In this document: positions 1 through 7,495 of the stretch, piece by piece | How positions within the stretch are numbered: position 1 is the stretch's first letter | Layout of the letters: every line of letters starts with the position of its first letter | Assembly: GCA_012965515.1 (NCBI GenBank) | Contig: DTSE01000058.1 | Span: forward strand, 1-40,268 | Source of the DNA: Candidatus Melainabacteria bacterium | Lineage (GTDB): Bacteria; Cyanobacteriota; Vampirovibrionia; Obscuribacterales; Obscuribacteraceae | Direction: 5' to 3' | DNA length: 40,268 bases | Notes under the pieces: generated by a model | What the model was told of the DNA's origin: nothing | Databases searched by the model: none | Seen by the model: only the letters and a program-made list of their open reading frames with translations | Translations under genes and position numbers: made by a program

Positions 1-233
1 AAAACGATGGGTGTCGTAACGCCTTTGCTGCGAAAGTTCTTGCACAGAGCTAGACCGCTCGTGTCAGGCAGCTCCCAATCAAGGAGAATAAGATCAAACT
101 GAAATGAATTGACCAATTGCATCGCATCGGCACCGTCATGGGCAACTTCCACGACGTAATCTTCCAGAAGCAGAAATTCACGGATTTGCTCAGCTAAACG
201 AACATCGTCGTCGACGAGAAGAATCTTTGGCAT
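1..233 (-). CDS. Response regulator, N-terminal receiver domain (partial, cut by window edge)
   Basis: The reverse strand encodes a CheY-like receiver domain from an ATG at 233, running off the left edge after about 77 codons. Visible hallmarks are the acidic cluster DDD at residues 8-10 (start ILLVDDD), the phospho-acceptor Asp52 in LILLDWELP, and the alpha-beta pattern between them. The family takes a phosphoryl group from a sensor kinase onto this Asp. The conserved Thr/Ser and Lys and any output domain lie outside the window, so it could be an OmpR-type transcription factor or a lone receiver. The next gene to the right is divergent and separated by about 180 bp that contains a strong-looking promoter for that gene. 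Confidence 0.85.
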   Translation of the reverse strand, partial: MPKILLVDDDVRLAEQIREFLLLEDYVVEVAHDGADAMQLVNSFQFDLILLDWELPDTSGLALCKNFRSKGVTTPIV

Positions 234-317
234 AGTAATTTTTCTACGAAGGGGCGGGTCGTAATGAATACAGTTTCGCCCCGAACTCCTGAAAAAGTCC
301 TGAACTGTAGCGCCAGC

Positions 318-348
318 GGAACAAAGATTAAACCCGATAGTTTGTTCC
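318..348. promoter_or_regulatory. Inverted repeat upstream of the coiled-coil gene
   Basis: A perfect 8-bp inverted repeat, GGAACAAA (318-325) and TTTGTTCC (341-348), is separated by 15 bp. It lies about 15 bp upstream of the -35 box at 364, between two divergent genes, one of which encodes a response regulator. Spacing of about two helical turns between half-site centres suits a dimeric regulator. Regulator identity is unknown; a chance repeat is possible. Confidence 0.3.
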
Positions 349-363
349 GAATGAATTGAACTC

Positions 364-391
364 TTGACACGATTCTTCCGTCTCAAATAAT
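364..391 (+). promoter_or_regulatory. Sigma-70-type promoter for the coiled-coil gene
   Basis: A perfect -35 box TTGACA at 364-369 is followed after 16 bp by AATAAT at 386-391 (5 of 6 matches to TATAAT). A transcript starting near 398 would place the GGAGG ribosome-binding site (401-405) almost at its 5' end, with ATG at 413, so the leader would be only about 15 nt. Confidence 0.5.
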
Positions 392-412
392 GTAGGTACT
401 GGAGGATCAGCA

Positions 413-787
413 ATGGCTAACGATTCAAAACTAATCGAAATGCTGAGAAGTGAGATGCGCAGCGGATTCTCCATGCTTGGAGAAAAGCTCGACGGAACTA
501 ACGCTAGACTCGACGATACGATCTCTAGGCTCGACGATACGGTCTCTAGGCTCGACGATACGGTCTCTAGACTCGACGATACGGTCTCTAGGCTCGACGA
601 GACTAATATCAAGGTAGATTCACTATCCCGAAGCGTTGAAAAGTCCGCAAAAGAGGTCTCGTTAAAACTAAACGGCATAACCTCTTTCCTTCTACGCAGC
701 GAAGAAGCACATGCGGCCTTAGAGAATCGCATAGCTCGGATTGAACGAAGAGTAAATAAGTTAGAGAAGAAAGACGAATCAGCGTAG
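413..787 (+). CDS. Small coiled-coil protein with tandem heptad repeats
   Basis: A 124-residue protein, charged and without signal peptide or membrane segment. After an N-terminal helix (residues 1-25) it contains seven-residue units of the type SRLDDTV, about six in tandem (residues 26-67), then a second helical stretch to a Lys-rich C-terminus. Hydrophobic residues at a and d positions (Leu/Val/Ile) predict a parallel coiled coil, so oligomerisation is likely. The start is supported by GGAGG eight bases before ATG and by the promoter at 364-391. The repeats are near-identical in DNA, which points to recent unit duplication. The function is unknown; it could be a scaffold or a partner of a neighbouring signalling protein. 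A reverse-strand open frame over the same DNA is judged a shadow. Confidence 0.75.
   Translation: MANDSKLIEMLRSEMRSGFSMLGEKLDGTNARLDDTISRLDDTVSRLDDTVSRLDDTVSRLDETNIKVDSLSRSVEKSAKEVSLKLNGITSFLLRSEEAHAALENRIARIERRVNKLEKKDESA
488..613 (+). repeat. 21-bp tandem repeat array encoding heptads
   Basis: Six consecutive 21-bp units with consensus CTCGACGATACGGTCTCTAG(G/A). Units at 509-529, 530-550, 551-571 and 572-592 differ by only one or two bases; the flanking units 488-508 and 593-613 are diverged. The unit length is a multiple of three, so copy-number change lengthens or shortens the coiled coil by exactly one heptad without breaking the frame. Confidence 0.95.
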
Positions 788-824
788 TGTTGCGTCTTCA
801 TTTGAGTCCGGAATTGAATTAGCT

Positions 825-1526
825 TCAATCACTAAAGCGAAATTTCACTAGCGCATAAATGGCCGCGAAGCCGTCTTTCCATGTGATTTTTTTGCCTTCA
901 GCGTAGTCTCTGCCGAAGTACGATATTGGAAGCTCGATGAGACGCACCTTCTGTTTCAAAACCTTGGCGGTGATCTCCGGCTCGAAATCAAAACGATTCG
1001 AGCGAATCTGTATGTTCTTGATGTACTCAGCTTTGAAGACTTTGTAGCAAGTCTCCATGTCGGTAAGCGTGCAGTCGTACAAAACATTCGTCAAAAAGCT
1101 CAGAAACTTATTGCCCAACAAATGCGAGATTTTGAAGGCGCGAGTGGGCTTTCCACCTGAAAGCCTTGACCCGTACACAACATCAGCATGATCTTCCAAA
1201 ATTGGCTTGAGCAGCTCGTTGTATTCACGCGGATCGTACTCCAGGTCCGCGTCTTGTATCAGAATAATATCGCCAGTAGCGTTTTGCAGCGCGGTTCTTA
1301 ACGCCGCACCTTTGCCCTGGTTCTTGTTATGAAAATAGATTTTGGCATTATATTCACGCGCATCAAGCGTCGAAAGAATGTCGCGCGTGCCATCGGTTGA
1401 ACCATCATCGACAATTACTAGCTCTTTCTCTAACCCCTGCGATTCTGCCTTTATTACCTTATCCAAGACCTGAACAAGCGTGCTCAGTTCGTTGTAGACA
1501 GGTATGAGAATCGAGAGCTTTTTCAC
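825..1526 (-). CDS. GT2 glycosyltransferase, dolichol-phosphate-mannose-synthase-like
   Basis: A 233-residue GT-A fold enzyme of the DPM1-like branch of family GT2, which moves a sugar from a nucleotide donor to a polyprenyl phosphate at the inner membrane face. Motifs in order: LSILIPVYNE near the start, VIVDDGSTDGT (nucleotide binding), IILIQDADLEYDP (the DxD-like metal site), VVYGSR, and a C-terminal amphipathic region ending in KFRF. There is no C-terminal membrane anchor. The frame can be extended to a TTG at 1598, but the added 24 residues do not resemble the family. I prefer the GTG at 1526, directly before KKLSILIPVYNE, with AGGA a short way upstream. The polyprenyl-phosphate sugar it would make is the donor type used by GT-C and GT87 enzymes, two of which are in this window. 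Confidence 0.88.
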   Translation of the reverse strand: MKKLSILIPVYNELSTLVQVLDKVIKAESQGLEKELVIVDDGSTDGTRDILSTLDAREYNAKIYFHNKNQGKGAALRTALQNATGDIILIQDADLEYDPREYNELLKPILEDHADVVYGSRLSGGKPTRAFKISHLLGNKFLSFLTNVLYDCTLTDMETCYKVFKAEYIKNIQIRSNRFDFEPEITAKVLKQKVRLIELPISYFGRDYAEGKKITWKDGFAAIYALVKFRFSD

Positions 1527-1748
1527 AGCTAAAAACTTTTCCTGGTCACCAGTGCTTACGGTCGCAAAGTGGTTTGCGTTTGCGCCGCCAAAACCCAATC
1601 AGCTTAGCATCCCGGCTGTTTTTTCTTCCTCTTGCCAGCTCTTCATGAAGCAAACAGTCGCGTACTAGGAAAAACTACAGACCCGCCGATCATGCAAGTA
1701 CAGACACCAATTGACAACGGGCTGGTGAGTAGACCTGGCAAGTGATCT

Positions 1749-1792
1749 CGGAGTTTTACTCCGAAAAATTTGAAATTTTTCGGAGTAAAACT
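1749..1792. repeat. Perfect 41-bp palindrome with an alternative short hairpin
   Basis: Positions 1752-1771 are the exact reverse complement of 1773-1792, leaving a single central base. Inside the left arm lies a second hairpin, CGGAGT (1749-1754), TTT, ACTCCG (1758-1763), which would compete with the long stem. It sits between two divergently oriented genes (GT2 leftwards, GT87 rightwards), so it is not a simple terminator of a convergent pair. It could be a leader attenuator of the GT87 gene, an operator or a small mobile element. Confidence 0.9.
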
Positions 1793-1889
1793 GGTCTCCC
1801 ATTTTCTTGGATAACCGCCCCACCGCGACCGTCCGGCAGGCGTTTCTGCGCTAAGCTCTGAAATACAAGATTGGCAGCGCGGAAAGCAA

Positions 1890-3134
1890 TTGACAACCAA
1901 CGACGACAATTCAGCTAAGGCGAAGCGAACAGCGTTGATTGAAAACATCATCGCGACTCTTTTTGCTGTGATTGGAGTCGGCGCACTGTGCACACTTGTT
2001 TATCTATCGCTACCCGCGTTTGGCGGCATTAGCGATTTGCCTGAGTATTACGCGCCGGCGAAATTGATTTTGGAAGGACATGGACCGGACGGCTACACGC
2101 TTGGAGGGCTTGAAGAAGCGCAGCACCGCCTTTATCCATCAATGGGGCAGCGCATCGTTCCGCTTTTCGTTCCGCCGCAGGGTCTGGCATTGCTCACGCC
2201 TATCGCATTTGTACCGCCAGACGTTATGCGCTACGTATGGAAATTTTTGCTTGCCGGCTGTCTAGCCGCAGCAGTCTTTCTTCTGAAAAAGACCTTCAAA
2301 CTCAACTACAAACAAACATGCTATTTGCTCGCTGCAATCGGGCTTTCAGATGCTGCTTACAATTCACTGCGCATAGACCAACTCGCCCCGCTCCTTTTAC
2401 TTTCATACATCGGCGCAATCTATTGCCTCGAGAAAAAGCAAGACATCTCAGCAGGTCTTTTTCTTGCACTGTTTGTATTAAAACCGCAACAACTCTTGCC
2501 GTTTCTCGCATACTTAGCCGGCGCCAAACGCTTCAAGTCTTTGATCGTCTGCGCGATAGTCTTTTCAGCGCTCAGCATAGTTGCCTTCATTCAAATGGGA
2601 CCAACCGGCATACAAAATTACATGTCGCTAGTCAGTGCGCCAAGCAGTGTCCCGTACATGCAGCCGGAGCTAAACCCAACGGTGCGCGGTCAGTTGCTGA
2701 GGCTTTTCCCTGACGCAGCACCGATTATTTTCACTGTTACTTCAGCACTCTATTTGATCACGATTGCGCTCGGGGTGTTCGTCGGCTGGAAATTCCGCAA
2801 CAGGAAAAACGCACTCAGGCTGGGAGCGCTCGGCTTCATTCCTCTGGCGCTCGTAGCTTCCATGCACTGTCACACGTATGATTTGTTGCTGCTTGTTCCA
2901 ACCATCATTATGATTTTCAATGATTCACTGATTCCATTCAGCCAGATATGGAAGTTGGCAGTTATGCTCGGCACGATTGTTTTTGTGCTGCCGGTATCAA
3001 TTGAAATCCAGCACAATTATCTGCTCAAGGGCGGCCAGTTAAACCCGTGGTTTTTCCTGCTTGTATTACTTGCTTCAGCCCTCTTTATTCAAGTTTGGAA
3101 GAAAGCCCCATCTGTCGATGCCGAGGGCAATTAA
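1890..3134 (+). CDS. GT87-family (DUF2029) polytopic membrane glycosyltransferase
   Basis: A 414-residue multi-pass membrane protein. The first membrane helix spans about residues 17-42. A periplasmic loop follows with SDLPEYY (Asp49, Glu52) and YTLGGLEEAQ, then PPQGLALLTPIAF and a row of further hydrophobic helices to about residue 405. This pattern (Asp early in the first loop, then FVPPQGLALL) matches the GT87 alpha-mannosyltransferase-like family, which uses polyprenyl-phosphate sugar donors outside the cytoplasmic membrane. The start is a TTG with GGAAAG just upstream, which is weak. The upstream neighbour is a divergent GT2 enzyme that could make the lipid-linked donor, so the pair may act in one pathway. 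The sugar and acceptor cannot be read from sequence. Confidence 0.75.
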   Translation: MTTNDDNSAKAKRTALIENIIATLFAVIGVGALCTLVYLSLPAFGGISDLPEYYAPAKLILEGHGPDGYTLGGLEEAQHRLYPSMGQRIVPLFVPPQGLALLTPIAFVPPDVMRYVWKFLLAGCLAAAVFLLKKTFKLNYKQTCYLLAAIGLSDAAYNSLRIDQLAPLLLLSYIGAIYCLEKKQDISAGLFLALFVLKPQQLLPFLAYLAGAKRFKSLIVCAIVFSALSIVAFIQMGPTGIQNYMSLVSAPSSVPYMQPELNPTVRGQLLRLFPDAAPIIFTVTSALYLITIALGVFVGWKFRNRKNALRLGALGFIPLALVASMHCHTYDLLLLVPTIIMIFNDSLIPFSQIWKLAVMLGTIVFVLPVSIEIQHNYLLKGGQLNPWFFLLVLLASALFIQVWKKAPSVDAEGN

Positions 3135-3171
3135 ATCGTCCGGACAGGAGCCGCCACGATTGCGGCAGGGA

Positions 3172-5832
3172 TTAATGAATCAGCCGAACAATTCCGTTGG
3201 TTCCATCGACTTCTACCATCGTCCCGTCTTGCCATAACTTGGTGGCGTCTTTAACTCCAGTGACGCATGGCAAGCCATACTCCCGGGCGACAAGTGCGCC
3301 GTGTTGCAACATACCGCCTACTTCTAAAATCACAGCAGACGCGTTCACGAAAAGCGGGGTCCAACCCGGGTCTGTGGCGCGAGCCACGAGAATATCGCCT
3401 CGCTCCAATGGCTTTTCATCAGGGGAATGCAGCACTTTGATAGGACCGGTCACGATACCGGAGGATACTGCAGTGCCGCAAATTTCGCCTTCCTTAGCTT
3501 CGATCGGCGGAGGATTGATGATCTTGCCGCGCGAATCCATAACCAGTGGCAAATTTGCTACTGCATTCAACTGATTGATCACGACTTTGTTTTCGGCAGC
3601 CAATTCGCGCAGGTCCAAACTCTTATCGGTTTGAGCGTGTGCAATTTGTTCTATCTTCAAGTCAAAAATCTGCTGAATGCTATCAATTCGACCAGCTTCA
3701 AAAAATTCTTTGCCATACCGCAAGGCGCGCTGCCTGAGCGTATCGATACAGAAGATCATCATGTATTTCGGCATCTCGCGATAACCAGCCAATGTTTCGT
3801 ACACGCGATAAAGCGACGAAAAATCTTTCATTGTCAGCCAGCCTTTGCCGTGCAGCTCCTCGCAGAGTTTTTCAAACGCCCGATGACGAGCCACCTGACC
3901 GCGATCGAAGCGCTCCTGCGGATTGTCCTCAGCAGATGTGGACTTGCGCAAAGTCGCAACTTGAGCCAGTAATGTTCCTGGTTCGTCGCGAAATCGCGGC
4001 GCAGCGATGTCCAATTCCGTAGGACCACGATGCCCGTAGAGGTCCATGAATTCAGCCCAGGCGGCAAGGAACGGCTTGGGCAGCTGGCGCGCTTCCAGCA
4101 GCTCCTCGATTTTGGAAACATCCAGATCTTCAGGCAGCAGCTGTGACATGTGATAGAGCGAAAGCCCCATCTCGACGGTCGGATTATTAGGTACCGCGCG
4201 CTCTATATCTTTGAACTCACTCTCGTATTTCCCTTCGCCTGCAATTGCTTTCATGCGCTCAAGAGCAATTCTGGAAGTCACAAATGCGGGCATCACTGCG
4301 CTGAACACAGCTTTTCTCAGGCGCTCGAAGAGAGCCTCGGCAAGTTCATCAAACGGCAAATCCTCTTCCAGAAAGTGTCGTACTTCGCGTTTAAACTCTT
4401 TCACTTCCTGAACCACATGCCGCTGCGCATGCTCCGGCAATAAGCGCGCTTCAAGCACGTGCAGACCGATGGACGGCAGCTGGAAGAAGAGATGCAGCGG
4501 GATATGTTTTATTCCTTTGTTGTGCGAACGATACTCTTCTTCGTTCACCGACGACAAAATCTTGGCTGCGGTCGGGTCCATATTGTTGAAAAACTTCGCA
4601 GTCTTCTCTTTTCCAGCGAATTCAAAAATGTTCGACACATTGCAATAGATGCGACCATCGGACATGTAGCTGAATGCATCATCCACATTTTTGGTCAAAT
4701 CTTTGCCAAAAAGCTTCGTCGTTATCAATGACGCGGCCCCGCGCAAGAAAGACGTGCCTAACACAGAGATTGGCTTGAAAAGCCCCTGCACACAGATAGT
4801 GACATCTAGGTAAAGACGCTTCTGGGCGCCAGGCTCTGTAATCAGTTCTTTCGACAGCGGAATATAAGTGGTAATCGGACGCGCTTGCAGAAGAAACATT
4901 TCGTCAGCCGAGAAAGCCCACTCAATGTCCATTGGGCGCCCGTAACTTTCTTCCACCTTCACGATCAGTTTGGTCAGGTCAATGATTTGTCCGTCACTGA
5001 GCGAGAACTCTCCCTTGCGATCATCTGTTCGCTCCTCTGTCCCCCCGTCCGGCAAAAGCCAAATCGACGTTTCTTTTCCGCCAAGCTGCTTCTGCGCGAT
5101 TTGCTCTTTGTTCTTATCAACAATAAAAGTGTCAGGTGTGGAGATTCCTGCAACGACTGTTTCTCCTAATCCCCAGTTGGCATTGATGACCGCCTCGTCG
5201 TAAGAATTACTGATCGGGTTGACGGAAAAACCAACGCCCGCCACATCCGAGGCAATCTGAGTCTGCACGGCTACAGCGATTTTCGGATTACGGAAATCAA
5301 AATTGTGCTGTTTTTTGTAAACAGCCACACGCTGATCGAGGCAGGAAGCAAAAGCGCGCTTCACTGCTTCTTCAATGCCGTCCTGCGTGACACCGAGAAT
5401 GGTTTCATACCCACCCGCAAAAGAGGAGCCCTCCAAATCTTCCTCGGGCGAGGAAGAACGCACTGCGAACAAACCGCCCGTGTGGTTGAACTTTTTGAGA
5501 GCGGCAGCGACAGCTTCTTTCTGCTCTTTGGAGAAACTCAGTTTCATCGCTTCTGATTTGAGAGCATCGCACGATGAGCGTAGCTTAGAGTTTACATCGG
5601 CTTCGAGAAAGGCATTCCAAGCACTGCTCTTCTTGATGGTTTCAAACCAGTCGCTGAAAAATTCCACTGGCAAAACGAATCCAGGCGGAACGGGTAAATT
5701 CAGCTCAATCATGCGAATCAGCGAGTGAGCCTTGCCGCCGACGCTCGCCAGCGCCACTTTCGCCGGCGGGCTGTCTTTCATGAAATAGTGAATAGTCGTG
5801 TCGACAGGAGCAACGGCAGAGTTTATGTCCAT
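3172..5832 (-). CDS. PEP-utilising dikinase, rifampin-phosphotransferase-like architecture
   Basis: An 886-residue enzyme. An N-terminal ATP-grasp module (about residues 25-330) shows VGGKAHSLIRM, FAVRSSSPEEDLEGSSFAGG and VAGVGFSVNP, ending in DIEWAF and LLQARPITTY. A long helical middle domain (about 340-780) follows, then a C-terminal swivelling phospho-histidine domain (about 795-886) with GGMLQHGALVAREYGLP and catalytic His near residue 844. True PEP synthase has the His domain in the middle and a C-terminal TIM barrel; that barrel is absent here. The order ATP-grasp, substrate domain, His domain is that of rifampin phosphotransferase, which makes a phosphorylated product, AMP and phosphate. 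The substrate is not predictable. ATG at 5832 is preferred over GTG at 5838 because AGGTGA lies just upstream. A perfect 20-bp palindrome lies 29 bp upstream of this start. Confidence 0.85.
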   Translation of the reverse strand: MDINSAVAPVDTTIHYFMKDSPPAKVALASVGGKAHSLIRMIELNLPVPPGFVLPVEFFSDWFETIKKSSAWNAFLEADVNSKLRSSCDALKSEAMKLSFSKEQKEAVAAALKKFNHTGGLFAVRSSSPEEDLEGSSFAGGYETILGVTQDGIEEAVKRAFASCLDQRVAVYKKQHNFDFRNPKIAVAVQTQIASDVAGVGFSVNPISNSYDEAVINANWGLGETVVAGISTPDTFIVDKNKEQIAQKQLGGKETSIWLLPDGGTEERTDDRKGEFSLSDGQIIDLTKLIVKVEESYGRPMDIEWAFSADEMFLLQARPITTYIPLSKELITEPGAQKRLYLDVTICVQGLFKPISVLGTSFLRGAASLITTKLFGKDLTKNVDDAFSYMSDGRIYCNVSNIFEFAGKEKTAKFFNNMDPTAAKILSSVNEEEYRSHNKGIKHIPLHLFFQLPSIGLHVLEARLLPEHAQRHVVQEVKEFKREVRHFLEEDLPFDELAEALFERLRKAVFSAVMPAFVTSRIALERMKAIAGEGKYESEFKDIERAVPNNPTVEMGLSLYHMSQLLPEDLDVSKIEELLEARQLPKPFLAAWAEFMDLYGHRGPTELDIAAPRFRDEPGTLLAQVATLRKSTSAEDNPQERFDRGQVARHRAFEKLCEELHGKGWLTMKDFSSLYRVYETLAGYREMPKYMMIFCIDTLRQRALRYGKEFFEAGRIDSIQQIFDLKIEQIAHAQTDKSLDLRELAAENKVVINQLNAVANLPLVMDSRGKIINPPPIEAKEGEICGTAVSSGIVTGPIKVLHSPDEKPLERGDILVARATDPGWTPLFVNASAVILEVGGMLQHGALVAREYGLPCVTGVKDATKLWQDGTMVEVDGTNGIVRLIH

Positions 5833-5860
5833 ACTCACCTATGACTGGCTTGTGCTATTC

Positions 5861-5880
5861 GGCGTGACTGCAGTCACGCC
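5861..5880. promoter_or_regulatory. Perfect 20-bp palindrome, candidate operator
   Basis: GGCGTGACTGCAGTCACGCC reads identically on both strands. It is 29 bp upstream of the ATG of the dikinase gene on the reverse strand, in a non-coding stretch. Length and perfect two-fold symmetry without a loop are typical of a site for a homodimeric repressor or activator. Which protein binds is unknown. Confidence 0.55.
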
Positions 5881-5934
5881 ATTCATGTTCAGGACTGTAT
5901 ATCTTACGCGTTCTGCCACAGGAGATCTCTAGTC

Positions 5935-6069
5935 ATGAGGAGAAACAGCAAAATGAACGAAGAACGTGGACAAAACAACGAGAAACTACGCGAGCTGGAA
6001 GAAGAAGAAGAAGAAGAAGAAGAAGAACCCGCCGCTATTTCTTCGTATAGAAACGCGCCAAAAACTTGA
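5935..6069 (+). CDS. Possible small acidic ORF with a run of ten glutamates
   Basis: A 44-codon frame starts at ATG 5935 (GGAG about ten bases upstream) or at an internal ATG 5953 (AGGAG upstream) and ends at TGA 6067-6069. It encodes a short polar N-terminus, ten consecutive Glu codons all written GAA, and a short tail. The last 35 bases overlap the 3' end of the convergent GT4 gene. Nothing is recognised. It may be real, or simply a GAA microsatellite in a 3' region; the perfect codon repetition favours slippage as its origin. Confidence 0.2.
   Translation: MRRNSKMNEERGQNNEKLRELEEEEEEEEEEPAAISSYRNAPKT
5998..6027 (+). repeat. (GAA)10 microsatellite
   Basis: Ten uninterrupted GAA triplets lie just beyond the stop codon of the reverse-strand GT4 gene. 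As RNA from that gene they would be a UUC run in the 3' untranslated part. Confidence 0.95.
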
Positions 6070-7495
6070 GCCCGTCAAGCATGGCGCCTGCCGGATCGGA
6101 CGCGACAGAACGGCGACCAGCTCGGAATCCGGCAGTCACACCTTCTTGATAAACCTCTTCCATGTGAGTCTGCAATTCCTGATCGACTCGCTGCCGGTAA
6201 TAAGGTTTTTCGACAAGATCATCAAACGCCGCCAATAAATCGACAATCACTCTGGCGTCTGCAGCATGCCCAGGGGACCGACCTGCACCATCGTGTCTAA
6301 AATTGTGCAGTGTGCGTTCGTAGAGTTCGAGCGTTCTTGTCCCAACGGACCGAGGACTACACATGGTCAGCACACTTTCCTTTCCCGCAGCAGCGATTCT
6401 GCTGCGCAGGTTAGAATCCGAGCACAGGGCAATGACCGCAGCGGCAAGATTCTCCGCATTCTCCGATTGAAAAAGCAAGCCTGTCACCCCGTGCTCCACG
6501 TACTCAGGAATGCCGCCGACATCGCTGGCGACAATAGGTACACCAAACGACATGGCTTCGAGACAAGCGTATGGAGAACTGTCATAGCGTGAAGGGAAAA
6601 TGGCGATATCAGCTTCAGTAACGCGTGAGGAAAGCTGGTCATGAGGAATCAATCCCGCAAAGGTCACGCGCTCTGAGCAGCCCAACTCATTTGCGCGAAT
6701 GCGAAGTTGCTCGCGAAAACTCATTTCAAAGCCAGGTGACAATCCGTCCTGCCCGAACAATGTGAGACTGGCATCTGGAAAACGCTTCAAGACAGCAGGG
6801 AGCATCTCGATGAGCAAATCACAGCCCTTAAGTCTTTCAACTCTTCCGACAAAAGCCAGTCGAGGAAACTGAGATTCGGCAAGAGACGGTTTCACTTCCT
6901 CGCCCGGGGCAAGAGGATTCTTGATGATTTCAAAACGTTCGATTGGAATTCCGGTATGTGCACTGATTATCCCTGCAAGATTGGAACTAGGGGCAGTCAG
7001 AGCATCAGCACGTTGAAGAAAAGCAATTTCCAGAGCAGAAACAAGATGAGTGTCGACTGGAAATCGCTTTTCGTCTCCATTCAGTGCCATCGATTGAAAT
7101 GCCGGACACAGGCAACGAACAATCATCGGGTAGTTTTGCGAATGCAACAACATGCCGAAAAAACCATGTTCGTGACATTCCAGTACGTCAGGCTCGAAAG
7201 CTTCCAGCAAAGCCGACGCGTGTCGCTGCACATGCACGGCGCGACTCATGTACCAAGCAGTGAAAGGAACAAAGCCGAGAGTTTGAAGGTTCACATACTG
7301 AGATTCATCGAAATGAATTCGTTCTACGCGAACGCCGTCAACTGTTTCACTCCGCTCTTCACCCTGCGTGAGAGTTACGACCAGTACGTCATGTCCAAGT
7401 GACGCCAAAGCGCGCGACAGTTCCAGATAGAACGTCGCTGTGCCACCGTTAGCCCCATCCGGTGGAAAAGCCGAGCACGCCAGAGCAATTTTCAT
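6035..7495 (-). CDS. GT4-family glycosyltransferase with a C-terminal extension
   Basis: A 486-residue GT-B enzyme. The N-terminal acceptor domain opens with MKIALACSAFPPDGANGG and SRALASLGHDVLVVT. The C-terminal donor domain has FVGRVERLKGCDLLIEM, VTFAGLIPHDQLSS, IFPSRYDSSPYACLEAMS and VGGIPEYVEHGVTGLLF, the usual GT4 nucleotide-sugar site. After the normal end of the fold (about residue 390) come roughly 95 extra residues with a helical, Glu/Arg-rich segment ending in FLARFYTKK. This extension is not part of the standard family and may mediate partner or membrane contact. ATG 7495 is taken as start, although a TTG at 7501 is also in frame; no strong ribosome site is visible. It is a cytoplasmic or membrane-associated retaining transferase of unknown sugar. 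Confidence 0.88.
   Translation of the reverse strand: MKIALACSAFPPDGANGGTATFYLELSRALASLGHDVLVVTLTQGEERSETVDGVRVERIHFDESQYVNLQTLGFVPFTAWYMSRAVHVQRHASALLEAFEPDVLECHEHGFFGMLLHSQNYPMIVRCLCPAFQSMALNGDEKRFPVDTHLVSALEIAFLQRADALTAPSSNLAGIISAHTGIPIERFEIIKNPLAPGEEVKPSLAESQFPRLAFVGRVERLKGCDLLIEMLPAVLKRFPDASLTLFGQDGLSPGFEMSFREQLRIRANELGCSERVTFAGLIPHDQLSSRVTEADIAIFPSRYDSSPYACLEAMSFGVPIVASDVGGIPEYVEHGVTGLLFQSENAENLAAAVIALCSDSNLRSRIAAAGKESVLTMCSPRSVGTRTLELYERTLHNFRHDGAGRSPGHAADARVIVDLLAAFDDLVEKPYYRQRVDQELQTHMEEVYQEGVTAGFRAGRRSVASDPAGAMLDGLKFLARFYTKK

Noticed and set aside
328-828. Reverse-strand 166-codon open frame over the 21-bp repeats
   Set aside because: It is the antisense of the coiled-coil gene; its SSSLETV repeats arise from the same DNA units, and it lacks a ribosome site, whereas the forward gene has promoter, GGAGG and ATG.
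1643-1993. Reverse-strand 116-codon frame across the long palindrome
   Set aside because: No recognisable domain, no ribosome site, and it overlaps the start of the GT87 gene.
5966-6238. Forward 90-codon frame starting in the GAA run
   Set aside because: Poly-Lys is the other-frame reading of the microsatellite; the rest is antisense to the GT4 gene.
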